NCBI GenBank assembly: GCA_002298155.1
Contig: DBME01000459.1
Location: 2,082-9,140, forward strand
Direction of reading: 5' to 3'
Length of the DNA stretch: 7,059 bases
Source of the DNA: Holophagaceae bacterium UBA706
GTDB taxonomy: Bacteria; Acidobacteriota; Holophagae; Holophagales; Holophagaceae
The position numbers and the translations under genes were made by a program. The notes under the pieces are model-generated. The model made no database searches. It was not told the DNA's origin and saw only the letters and a program-made list of their open reading frames with translations. Within the stretch, counting starts at the first letter, position 1; each line of letters starts with the position of its first letter. Below are positions 1 to 6,612 of this stretch, piece by piece.

Positions 1-305
1 AGCCCCTGGGCGGCGCCCAGGTGGTGGAATCGGATGCCCCGGGCCCGCAGCTTGGGCAGGAACATGCGGAGGTACATCCGCAGGAGGGCCATGAGCATGC
101 CCACTTCCTGGGCGGGGCGCTTCCAGTTCTCGGTGGAGAAGGCATACAGGGTCAGGTGCTCGATGCCGGCGTCGGAGGCGGCGTCCAGGATGTCCTGCAC
201 GGCCCGGACGCCCTCCTTGTGGCCCTTGATGCGGGGCCAGCCGCGCTGCTCGGCCCAGCGCCCATTGCCGTCCATGATCAGGGCCACGTGGCGGGGGATG
301 CTCAT
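1..305 (-). CDS. uppS: Undecaprenyl diphosphate synthase (isoprenyl transferase), N-terminal part, cut by window edge
   Basis: UppS is a cytoplasmic cis-prenyltransferase. It adds isopentenyl diphosphate units to farnesyl diphosphate to make the C55 lipid carrier for peptidoglycan and other envelope polymers. Only the first 101 residues are present; the family is usually about 240-250 aa, so the rest lies left of position 1. Seen directly: the signature HVALIMDGNGRWA (residues 6-18) with the catalytic Asp at 12, RIKGHKEG (25-32), and the substrate-binding stretch YAFSTENWKRP (54-64). The ATG at 305-303 is chosen because it places the family motif at the usual distance from the N-terminus. It is preceded by an AGGG a few bases upstream. 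The gene is divergent from the GTPase-fusion gene across a 228-bp gap. Nothing in the visible part is truncated or mutated. The identification is firm. Confidence 0.96.
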   Translation of the reverse strand, partial: MSIPRHVALIMDGNGRWAEQRGWPRIKGHKEGVRAVQDILDAASDAGIEHLTLYAFSTENWKRPAQEVGMLMALLRMYLRMFLPKLRARGIRFHHLGAAQG

Positions 306-533
306 GCGTTCACCCTAGTGGATGCAAGATTAATTACAAGACTCAACCGATGCATCTCCAGGTGATAGCTTCACGGGAAGGCCCCTGGGGGGGGCTGGGG
401 TAGGGGGCAAGGCGGATTCTAACATGGGGCGGCGGGGACCCCGTTGACGGCGATAAATATGCATTCTGAGGTATCGTTGGGAACTCGCGGTTTACGATAG
501 TCTGTAGCATCCGTAGGAAATGGGAAAACCCAG
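306..533. other. Divergent intergenic region between uppS and the GTPase-fusion gene
   Basis: This 228-bp gap must carry the promoters of two divergent genes. It starts with an AT-rich patch (about 327-345), unusual for this GC-rich DNA, next to the uppS start. It continues through a G-tract cluster (387-407) to a second, less GC-rich stretch (450-515) before the fusion gene. A good -35-like TTGACG lies at 444-449 on the plus strand, but I find no convincing -10 at 16-18 bp from it. TACGAT (493-498) is -10-like but has no matching -35. I see no coding ORF, tRNA or strong hairpin here, so promoter positions stay unresolved. Confidence 0.5.
387..407 (+). other. G-tract cluster, potential G-quadruplex
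   Basis: On the plus strand there are runs of eight (387-394), four (397-400) and five (403-407) guanines, separated by only two bases each. The run of eight can supply two G3 tracts, so an intramolecular G-quadruplex of the G3 N1-7 form is possible by rule. The cluster lies about 80 bp upstream of the uppS start, on its template strand, and about 130 bp upstream of the fusion gene, on its coding strand. The function is unknown. It could simply be a compositional G run. Confidence 0.45.
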
Positions 534-2897
534 ATGGTTCAATTCAATACCCGCGCCAACGAGATCCTGCTCAAGCTGGTCTACTACGGACCGGGTCTGT
601 CGGGCAAGACGACGAACCTCCAGGCCCTCCACGCCATGTGCGCGGAGACGAACCGCGGCGAGATGTTCTCCGTCAACACCCAGGAGGACCGGACCCTCTT
701 CTTCGACCTGCTGCCCATCAACCTCGGCTACATCTACGGCAACGCCATCCACCTGCAGATCTACACCGTGCCGGGCCAGGTGCAGTACGACGCCAGCCGC
801 CGGGTGGTGCTGGGCGGGGCCGACGGGGTCGTCTTCGTTGCGGACTCCAGCGAACCCAAGATGCAGGAGAACGTGGACTCGCTGTCGAACCTGTACCACA
901 ACCTCAATGCCAACCGCCTGAACATCAAGCAGATCCCCTTCGTCATCCAGTACAACAAGCGCGACCTCCCCGACGCCATGCCCGTGGGCGTCATGAACCG
1001 GCGCCTGAACTTCCGGTCCGTGCCCTACTTCGAATCCGTGGCCAACAAGGGCGAAGGGGTGCTGGACACCTTCCTGTCCATCGCCCGGGACACCGTGGGC
1101 AGCACGTTCAAGAAGTACCACCTGGACAAGAAGATCAAGGACTTCGACGAGATGCTCAACCTCATCGAGTCCAACATCCGCTCCAGCATGCACGAGATGC
1201 CGCCGGCCGCCGAGCCGGTGTCGGCGCCCCAGGAATCCACGGTCCTGCGCCACAGCGGCGTGTCCATCACGGACCTGGCGCCCGGCAAGGTGGCGGATCC
1301 CCAGGAGCTCCTGGAGGACGCCCTCAAGTCCAACATGGAGACGGCCCGCCTCTACTCCGAACTGCGGACGGTGAAGGAGGCCGTGGAGAAGAAGAACGAG
1401 GAGCTCCGCCAGCTCTACGCGCAGCTGGAGCGCTCCAACCAGGACAACCTCAAGACCCGCCGCTACCTGGAAGGCCTCATTCAGAGCGTGGGCGAAGCCA
1501 TCGTGTCCTTCAGCGCCGACGGCCGCATCCTCACCTGGAACGCGGCGGCGGAGCAGATCTTCGGATACGCCCGGGCCGAGATCGTCGGCCGCACCCTGCA
1601 TCAGCTGGCGCCGGCCTCGCGGTCCGCGGAGTTGGAGCAGGCGATCGCTCAGGTGAGCAAGGGCCAGATCATCCGGGACATCGCCTCCGTGCGCCTGCGC
1701 AAGGACGGCACCGAGTTCCCCGCCCGCGTCACCTATGCCCCCATCCGCGGCAGCGACGACCGGGTCCTGGCCTATTCGGCCCTGATCCGCGACGAGGGCG
1801 AGACCAAGGCCCTGGAGCGGCGCCTCAGCGACGCCGAGAACCTGGCGGCCCTGGCGCGCATGATGCCGCCCCTGTTCAACGAGCTGGCCAACCGCCTGAA
1901 TCCCATGATCCTCCAGCGGGACCTGCTCCTGGGCGAGTTCACCGATCCGGCCGTGGCCGCGCGCCTGGGCAAAGCCCTGGCGGGTGTGGACTACGTGCAG
2001 TTCCTTCTCAAGCCGCTCCTCATGATCTTCGCGCCCAGCTCACCGCGTCTGGAGGCCACCAGCCTCAACACGCTGGTGCAGGAGGCCGCCAAGCGCGTGG
2101 AGAGCGAGGCCGCCGCCGCGGGCGTGGCCATGGAATTCTCGCTGGATCCGGCCCTGCAGATGTCGACGCTGGATCCCGGCATGCTCCGGGAGGGCATCCT
2201 CTGCCTCCTGCGGGTGGGCATCCGCGCTTCCGCCAAGTCCGCCGCCAAGCGGCTCCGGGTGGGCACGCGCCAGACCCCCAACGGCCTGCAGCTGGTGGTC
2301 CAGGACACCGGCCCGGCGCTGGGCGAGGTGGAGGCCAAGAAGATCTTCGAATTGTCGTATGCCACCGATGTGGATTCCCTGGGGGCCTGCGTCATCGCCT
2401 CCGTGGCCCGCGCCCACGGCGGCAAGGTGTCGGTCCGGAGCCAGGAAGGGCTCGGAAACGCATTTCTGGTGGAGTTGCCCATGACCGAAGCATCCCCCGC
2501 TCCGTCCGCCCCTGCCAACCTCCCGGGTGCGCGCATCCTCGTGGTGGACGACGAGAGCTTCCTCCTCGAATGCCTCGTGGACGCCATCGGCTCCTGGGGC
2601 TGCGAGGTGACGCCCTGCTCCCTGGCGGCGGAAGCCATCCAGAAGCTCCAGGGCGGCTCCTACGACCTCATCGTCTCGGACATCCGCATGCCGGGGCTGA
2701 GCGGCATCCAGCTCTTCGACTGGATCCAGGCGCAGCAGCCTGCGATGGCTGCGAGGATCCTGTTCACGACGGGGGACTCGTTCGATCCGGATACACGGGC
2801 GTTCCTGGAGCGGTCGAAGATGCCGCATCTGGGGAAGCCGTTCGATCTTAAGCGGTTGAAGCAGGCGATATCGGATCTGCTGGTTTCGGCCCAATAG
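534..2897 (+). CDS. MglA-like GTPase fused to coiled coil, PAS, degenerate histidine-kinase core and receiver domain
   Basis: A 787-aa cytoplasmic protein with no membrane segment. Residues 1-195 are an MglA-type small GTPase: P-loop GPGLSGKT (19-26), switch I RTLFFD with Arg53, the MglA-specific Thr78 in TVPGQ with Gln82, and NKRD (141-144). Residue numbers match those I recall for Myxococcus MglA (Gly21, Arg53, Thr78, Gln82), which fixes the start at 534. A linker and charged coiled coil follow (about 255-310), then a PAS domain (about 312-425). Next comes a histidine-kinase-like region (about 430-650). Its H-box His is Asn449, the N-box Asn is Val561, the DxGxG motif ends in Ala595 and the GTGLGL motif has decayed, so it is probably a pseudokinase. 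A C-terminal receiver (about 666-783) keeps Asp672/673, phosphoacceptor Asp716, Thr745/746 and Lys768. The Shine-Dalgarno is weak (GGG at 522-524; AGG at 515-517). No mglB (roadblock) gene is in the window. Domain calls are firm; the role, coupling a phospho-signal to polarity GTPase action, is inference. Confidence 0.93.
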   Translation: MVQFNTRANEILLKLVYYGPGLSGKTTNLQALHAMCAETNRGEMFSVNTQEDRTLFFDLLPINLGYIYGNAIHLQIYTVPGQVQYDASRRVVLGGADGVVFVADSSEPKMQENVDSLSNLYHNLNANRLNIKQIPFVIQYNKRDLPDAMPVGVMNRRLNFRSVPYFESVANKGEGVLDTFLSIARDTVGSTFKKYHLDKKIKDFDEMLNLIESNIRSSMHEMPPAAEPVSAPQESTVLRHSGVSITDLAPGKVADPQELLEDALKSNMETARLYSELRTVKEAVEKKNEELRQLYAQLERSNQDNLKTRRYLEGLIQSVGEAIVSFSADGRILTWNAAAEQIFGYARAEIVGRTLHQLAPASRSAELEQAIAQVSKGQIIRDIASVRLRKDGTEFPARVTYAPIRGSDDRVLAYSALIRDEGETKALERRLSDAENLAALARMMPPLFNELANRLNPMILQRDLLLGEFTDPAVAARLGKALAGVDYVQFLLKPLLMIFAPSSPRLEATSLNTLVQEAAKRVESEAAAAGVAMEFSLDPALQMSTLDPGMLREGILCLLRVGIRASAKSAAKRLRVGTRQTPNGLQLVVQDTGPALGEVEAKKIFELSYATDVDSLGACVIASVARAHGGKVSVRSQEGLGNAFLVELPMTEASPAPSAPANLPGARILVVDDESFLLECLVDAIGSWGCEVTPCSLAAEAIQKLQGGSYDLIVSDIRMPGLSGIQLFDWIQAQQPAMAARILFTTGDSFDPDTRAFLERSKMPHLGKPFDLKRLKQAISDLLVSAQ

Positions 2898-2916
2898 AAC
2901 GGGTCGGTTGCTTTTT
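2887..2916 (+). terminator. Possible weak rho-independent terminator of the GTPase-fusion gene
   Basis: CGGCCC (2887-2892) can pair with GGGTCG (2901-2906), including one G-U pair, around an 8-base loop that contains the stop codon. A TTGC spacer and five T (2912-2916) follow a few bases later. The stem is short and the T run is not immediately adjacent, so this is only a candidate. The gene must end transcription close by, because dacB converges on it 81 bp downstream. Confidence 0.3.
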
Positions 2917-2934
2917 ACCCACAAGCCCCGACCC
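2901..2934. repeat. Inverted repeat in the convergent junction
   Basis: GGGTCGG (2901-2907) and CCGACCC (2928-2934) are exact reverse complements, 20 bases apart, inside the 81-bp gap between two convergent genes. The pair could form a hairpin in transcripts from either strand and may act as a shared bidirectional end signal. It overlaps and competes with the smaller plus-strand stem at 2887-2906. There is no long T tract directly after it on either strand. Confidence 0.4.
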
Positions 2935-2978
2935 CTCGAATCCAACCGGACCGACAAGGTAGTTCCAGCGTTCCACCC

Positions 2979-4115
2979 CTAATTCGCCCACCGCTTCACC
3001 TGTTCCCATGCGTCCTCCATCGTGCAGTCGCCGTTCAGGATGATGGCGAACACCCGCAGGGTGCCGTTGCGTTCCTGCAGGTAGCCGCAGATGGAGTTCA
3101 CCCCCGCCACGTGGCCGGTCTTGCACCGGATGCGCCGGGTCAGCGCAGGGTCCCGCATGCGCAGGGTGAAGTTCTCGCCGCCGATGTCCTTCAGCGAGCT
3201 CACCATCTCCGGCCCCACTTCGAAGTCGTGGTAGGCGGCGCGCAGGACGATTGCCAGGGTCCGCGCGGAGAGGCGGTTGTCCTTGCTCAGGCCGGACCCG
3301 TCGGTGATGGCGGTCTTGTCGGGGCCCAGGTCCAGCATGGTCTGGTAGAAGGACTGGATCTGGCGGATGCCCTGGGGCCAGGTGCCGCCGCCGAAACGCT
3401 TGACCAGCATCTCCACCATGAAGTTGTTGGAGTGCTTGTTGATCTGGCAGACGAGATCCCGCAGGGGCAGGGAATGGAAGCCGATGAGCTTGCGGGCCTC
3501 GCCGGGGGCGGCGGGGCCGTTCTCGATGGCGATGCCGGCCTGGCCGAGGATGCGGGTGAGGGTCTCCACGGCGTAACGGTCGGGGTTGGCCACGAGGCGC
3601 CCGCCGTCCTTGTTGAAGTTCACGGAGAGGGGGGCGATGGGGGGCGTGGTGTTGGCGGAGGTGTGCTCCCACCCGTTCCCCAGGAGCTGGTCGTCGAAGG
3701 CGCTCTGGTCCACGGCCACCTTGCCCTTGACGGTGCGGACGCCCCGGGCCCGGAGATCCTCCGCCAGGCGGAAGATGTGCTCAGGCACCAGGAACGGATC
3801 ACCCGCGCCCTTGAAGACCAGGTCGCCCACCACCGTATTGCCCCGGAGATCGCCCCACACTTCGGTCTCGATCTCGTAGTCGGGCTTCCAGGTCTTGAGC
3901 ATGGCGTAGGTGGAGAGCACCTTCGTGGTGGAGGCGGGCACCAGCTGCAGGTCCATGCCCTGGCCTTCCAGGAGCTTACCGGTCTCCATGTCCCAGATGC
4001 CGGCGGACACCTTCACGGACCTGGCGGCCAGGCGGTGTGTCCAGGTGTCGAAGTCGTTGGTTGAAGCGGGAAGGTGAAGGAGGAGGCAGAGGGCGACGAG
4101 GGTGCGACGGATCAT
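2979..4115 (-). CDS. dacB: D-alanyl-D-alanine carboxypeptidase/endopeptidase, PBP4 type (peptidase S13)
   Basis: A low-molecular-weight penicillin-binding protein expected in the periplasm, which trims the terminal D-Ala of peptidoglycan stem peptides and/or cuts peptide cross-links. At 378 aa it is shorter than E. coli DacB (about 477 aa), so the inserted accessory domains are probably reduced. All three active-site motifs are visible: SxxK as STTK (Ser62, Lys65), SxN as SNN (229-231) and KTG (332-334). The family stretch DGSGLS lies at 272-277. Residues 1 to about 18 form a signal peptide with positive RR, a Leu-rich core and cleavage near the PAST segment, so the ATG at 4115 fits export. 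The Shine-Dalgarno is weak (GAGAG). The gene starts 18 bp after the pseudopilin stop on the same strand, suggesting co-transcription. The family call is firm. Whether carboxypeptidase or endopeptidase activity dominates cannot be read from the sequence. Confidence 0.95.
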   Translation of the reverse strand: MIRRTLVALCLLLHLPASTNDFDTWTHRLAARSVKVSAGIWDMETGKLLEGQGMDLQLVPASTTKVLSTYAMLKTWKPDYEIETEVWGDLRGNTVVGDLVFKGAGDPFLVPEHIFRLAEDLRARGVRTVKGKVAVDQSAFDDQLLGNGWEHTSANTTPPIAPLSVNFNKDGGRLVANPDRYAVETLTRILGQAGIAIENGPAAPGEARKLIGFHSLPLRDLVCQINKHSNNFMVEMLVKRFGGGTWPQGIRQIQSFYQTMLDLGPDKTAITDGSGLSKDNRLSARTLAIVLRAAYHDFEVGPEMVSSLKDIGGENFTLRMRDPALTRRIRCKTGHVAGVNSICGYLQERNGTLRVFAIILNGDCTMEDAWEQVKRWAN

Positions 4116-4133
4116 GGGCTCTCGGAAGGGGAC

Positions 4134-4718
4134 TCAGGGCGTTGGGGTCGGGGTGGTGGAATCGGGTTTCCGGGGTTCGCCGCCGGGCGTCGTGGTGCCG
4201 CTGCCGGTGGTTCCCTGGAGGAGGCCGGCGGCCGCGGCGGGCACGTTGGAACCGGGGGTGCCAAGGAGGTTGCCGGCCGAGGAGAAGACCCAATCGCTGA
4301 TGAGGGTCTTGTTCTGGTAGATGCGGTAGCTGTCCAGCTGGCACCGGCTGCGCACGCCCACGATGGGCAGGCCCGTGGTGTCGCCGGAAGCGCCCGGCTG
4401 GACGGCGGTGATGAGGTCCCACTCGCCGCTCTCGGTCATGGGGTCCGTGTAGACCTTGCGCAGGACGGGCGGCCGGAGCTTGGTGAGGTCCTCGAGGTTG
4501 AGGGGGTAGGCGCCGGTCTTCGCGCGGTAGGCCTTGATGCCGGCCACGATGGCCTCGCCCCGGTAGATGAGCTCGGCCTCCTGGTCCCGCTGGACCTCGG
4601 CCTTCATGGTGGGCAGGGCCGCCGTGAGGAGGATCCCCATGACCACGATGATGGCCAGGAGCATGGCCAGGATGAAGCCACGCGAGGAACCCATCATCTT
4701 GCCGTTCCCTCGGTCCAT
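4134..4718 (-). CDS. Type IV pilin/T2SS-like pseudopilin (GspG/OxpG-like) lacking Glu5
   Basis: A 194-aa prepilin-like protein. A 14-residue leader ends in SSRG, followed by a hydrophobic helix beginning with Phe15 (mature 1) and containing Pro at mature 22, the classic class III signal cut by prepilin peptidase. Position 5 of the mature protein is Met where pilins normally have Glu. The globular part has the GspG-like AYPLNLEDL (70-78), DPMT (92-95), GVRSR (121-125) and Trp143. This is the arrangement of pseudopilin-like proteins next to type II secretion or pilus genes in Geobacter and Acidobacteria (from memory). The C-terminal ~25 residues are Thr/Pro/Gly-rich and probably unstructured. 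Start choice: ATG 4718 has GGAGG nine bases upstream. GTG 4748 has no Shine-Dalgarno, and ATG 4697 (7-residue leader) is a real alternative. It is likely co-transcribed with the HD-GYP gene (46 bp upstream) and dacB. No pilus motor or secretin gene is visible, so the partner machine is unknown. Confidence 0.85.
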   Translation of the reverse strand: MDRGNGKMMGSSRGFILAMLLAIIVVMGILLTAALPTMKAEVQRDQEAELIYRGEAIVAGIKAYRAKTGAYPLNLEDLTKLRPPVLRKVYTDPMTESGEWDLITAVQPGASGDTTGLPIVGVRSRCQLDSYRIYQNKTLISDWVFSSAGNLLGTPGSNVPAAAAGLLQGTTGSGTTTPGGEPRKPDSTTPTPTP

Positions 4719-4727
4719 GCCACTTCG

Positions 4728-4732
4728 CCTCC
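4728..4732 (-). promoter_or_regulatory. Shine-Dalgarno deciding the pseudopilin start
   Basis: The minus strand reads GGAGG here, nine bases before the ATG at 4718. No comparable signal precedes the upstream GTG at 4748, so the shorter reading frame is preferred. A GAGGG inside the gene could instead serve the ATG at 4697. Confidence 0.6.
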
Positions 4733-4764
4733 GCCCCAAGCTTACCACTTGGAAAGAGGGATGC

Positions 4765-6507
4765 TCAGCGGCGGGTCTTGATGATCTGGACCAGCTGGCC
4801 CACCAGGAAGGGGTCGAACTGGACGCCGGCCAGGCGCTCCATCTCGGCCAGGGCTTCGGGCACGGTCTTCGCCGGGCGGTAGGGTGTTTCGGAAATCATC
4901 ATCTCGAAGGCCTCGACGAGATGGATGATCCGGCTGCCCACGGGGATGTCCTCGCCCTTGAGGCCGTCCGGGTAGCCCGTGCCGTCCCACCGCTCGTGGT
5001 GGTGCCGGATGATGTGGAGGACGTCGAAGGGGAAGTAGAGATCCTTGAGGAACGTGGAGGCCAGCAGCGGGTGCGTGCGGACCTTGGCCATCTCCTCGGC
5101 GGTCAGTCTGGGCTTGTCCAGGATGCGGTAGTCCAGGAGGAGGGTGCCCACGTCGTGGAGGATGGCGGAGATGCTCACGGCCTCCACCTCGGCGGTGGGC
5201 AGGTCCAGCTTCTTGGCCAGGTCCCGGGAAAGCTCGGCGGTGTTGACGCTGTGGGCCTTGATGGAGGGGATCCGGCCCTCGGCGGAGGAGAGGATCCGGT
5301 GGCTCACGGACAGGAAGGCCTGATGGTAGCGCTCGTGGAGGCGGACCTCCTGGAGGTAGAAACCGAGCATACGAGAGACCTGACGGACGAGGTCCTGCTC
5401 GTGCATGGTGAAAGGCCGGTCTTCCAGGCGAAACAGCATCAGGAGGTTGTCACCCCCGGAGGCTTCCTCCAGGAGCACCGGCAACAGGGTCAGGAAGTGG
5501 CCGGTGATGGGGTCCCGCTCGAACCATTCGGACTTGGTCAGAAGGCGGAGGTCGTCGCGCTTGACGTGGGGCACCTGGCTGATGGTCTGGGCGATGATCT
5601 GGTGCTTGAGGTCGTTGGACAGGGGGAAGCGGCTGTAGATGAGGAGGGGCCGCGCCTCCACGGCGTCGTTGAGCCACAGGGCCACGGCCCCGGTGGGGAC
5701 CATCTGGCAGAGGAGGTTGGCCGCTTCCCAGAAGAAGGTCTGCTGCTCGGGGATGAAGGCCTCGGCGTCGGCCTGGGGGATGTCCTGGAAGGGGTCGAGC
5801 CCTTCCAGCACGGCCTCGCTGAGCCCCGCGGGCTGAGGCAAGGGCACGGCGGTGATGGAGGCTTCGCCGCTGCTGGAGACCTGGATATGCTCCAAGGCCG
5901 CGCCGTCGATGGGGGGCGCGGGGACCTCCAGCTGGACCATGGCGCCGGAGGGGGGTGCCGCCACGCGGATGGGGGGGATCTCCTCCCGGGGGGTGATGTA
6001 GCCCTCGGGGACGACGTTGGCGGAGGGCTGGGCCTCCTCCACGGTGCCCGTGGGGAAGGCGTTGAGGGCCTGGACCATCTCCGCGCAGATCTTCTGGATG
6101 AGCGGATCGTGGACGTCGGGCTGGTAGGGGGCGCCCTTGGAGAGGTCCCGCTGGATGAGCAGGGCCTTCCAGTCGCCCCGGTCATAGATGGGGGAGAGGT
6201 AGTACTTGGGGCTGGTGCCGCCCAGGCCGAAGGGGGCCAGTTCCGGGAAGTTTCGGGCGTCGTTCACCGCGAACCCGCGCCGTTCCCGGGAGACCAGCAC
6301 CAGGACGGGGTCCAGGGGAGCCAGGCGCTCGGGCGGGGGCTGCATGCGCGGCCAGCCGTAATGGCTCACCAGTTCAAAGGCGCCCGTGGCCGGATCCATG
6401 AGGTAGAGCGCCGCCTTGGTGCTGCCGATTTCTTCAAGGCAGCAGTAGATCAGTTGCGAAAGCCGCTGGATGAGAGGTTCGCTGAGACTGCGGAGGTGGG
6501 GCAGCAT
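4765..6507 (-). CDS. GAF-domain protein with C-terminal HD-GYP-like (cyclic di-GMP phosphodiesterase family) domain
   Basis: A 580-aa soluble protein. Residues about 10-150 look like a GAF-type sensory domain. Residues 150-250 are a Pro/Ala/Glu-rich linker, and 250-390 are a second GAF-like domain. Residues about 400-575 are an HD-GYP domain. Visible metal and signature residues: His419, HD at 451-452, His479-Pro480, the HHHERWDGTGYP block (502-513) and FDP (564-566). HD-GYP enzymes hydrolyse cyclic di-GMP to pGpG/GMP. Two family positions deviate: the Lys of HDxGK is Thr455, and the DxxDA motif late in the domain is ExxEM (Glu532, Glu535). Activity may therefore be altered or lost. The ATG at 6507 has only a weak upstream AGGG. 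It is likely the first gene of a minus-strand unit with the pseudopilin and dacB. The 105-bp leader upstream (6508-6612) has no clear promoter beyond a poor TAGGAT -10-like site. The domain family is firm, catalysis is unsure. Confidence 0.9.
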   Translation of the reverse strand: MLPHLRSLSEPLIQRLSQLIYCCLEEIGSTKAALYLMDPATGAFELVSHYGWPRMQPPPERLAPLDPVLVLVSRERRGFAVNDARNFPELAPFGLGGTSPKYYLSPIYDRGDWKALLIQRDLSKGAPYQPDVHDPLIQKICAEMVQALNAFPTGTVEEAQPSANVVPEGYITPREEIPPIRVAAPPSGAMVQLEVPAPPIDGAALEHIQVSSSGEASITAVPLPQPAGLSEAVLEGLDPFQDIPQADAEAFIPEQQTFFWEAANLLCQMVPTGAVALWLNDAVEARPLLIYSRFPLSNDLKHQIIAQTISQVPHVKRDDLRLLTKSEWFERDPITGHFLTLLPVLLEEASGGDNLLMLFRLEDRPFTMHEQDLVRQVSRMLGFYLQEVRLHERYHQAFLSVSHRILSSAEGRIPSIKAHSVNTAELSRDLAKKLDLPTAEVEAVSISAILHDVGTLLLDYRILDKPRLTAEEMAKVRTHPLLASTFLKDLYFPFDVLHIIRHHHERWDGTGYPDGLKGEDIPVGSRIIHLVEAFEMMISETPYRPAKTVPEALAEMERLAGVQFDPFLVGQLVQIIKTRR

Positions 6508-6612
6508 GTATCCGGACCCTGGGGTAGTGGGTGAGGAATCACTGGGGAGTGTTAACCGGTATCCTACGCGATGGGCGTGGCCGCGTCTAACCCAAACTCC
6601 CCCCCCGGCTGC

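Noticed and set aside
444..498. Promoter from TTGACG (444-449) with TACGAT (493-498)
   Set aside because: The spacing of 43 bp is far too long for a sigma-70 promoter, and neither element has a properly placed partner.
492..1601. A 369-codon minus-strand open frame opposite the GTPase domain
   Set aside because: Its translation is His/Val/Leu/Gly-rich with no recognisable motif, as expected for the complement of a high-GC gene. The plus strand here encodes unmistakable GTPase and PAS motifs.
638..2851. A 737-codon plus-strand open frame overlapping the fusion gene in another frame
   Set aside because: Its translation is Arg/Gly/Pro/His-rich and repetitive, typical of a shifted frame in high-GC coding DNA. 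The frame starting at 534 carries all domain motifs.
3111..4064. A 317-codon plus-strand open frame opposite dacB
   Set aside because: It is Gly/His/Val-rich antisense of a gene with all three S13 active-site motifs in register.
4719..4748. Upstream GTG extension of the pseudopilin
   Set aside because: There is no Shine-Dalgarno before the GTG, and the extension adds a basic decapeptide not expected in a prepilin leader. The ATG at 4718 has GGAGG nine bases upstream.
4567..6534. A 655-codon plus-strand open frame opposite the HD-GYP gene
   Set aside because: It is the low-complexity antisense of a clear GAF/HD-GYP coding sequence, with no family motif and no sensible upstream signals.
6529..6606. 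Possible hairpin (GTGA/TCAC) and C8 run between the first csp gene and the HD-GYP gene as a terminator
   Set aside because: The stem is only 4 bp and no T tract follows on the minus strand. I cannot say how the first csp transcript ends, and read-through into the HD-GYP gene is possible.
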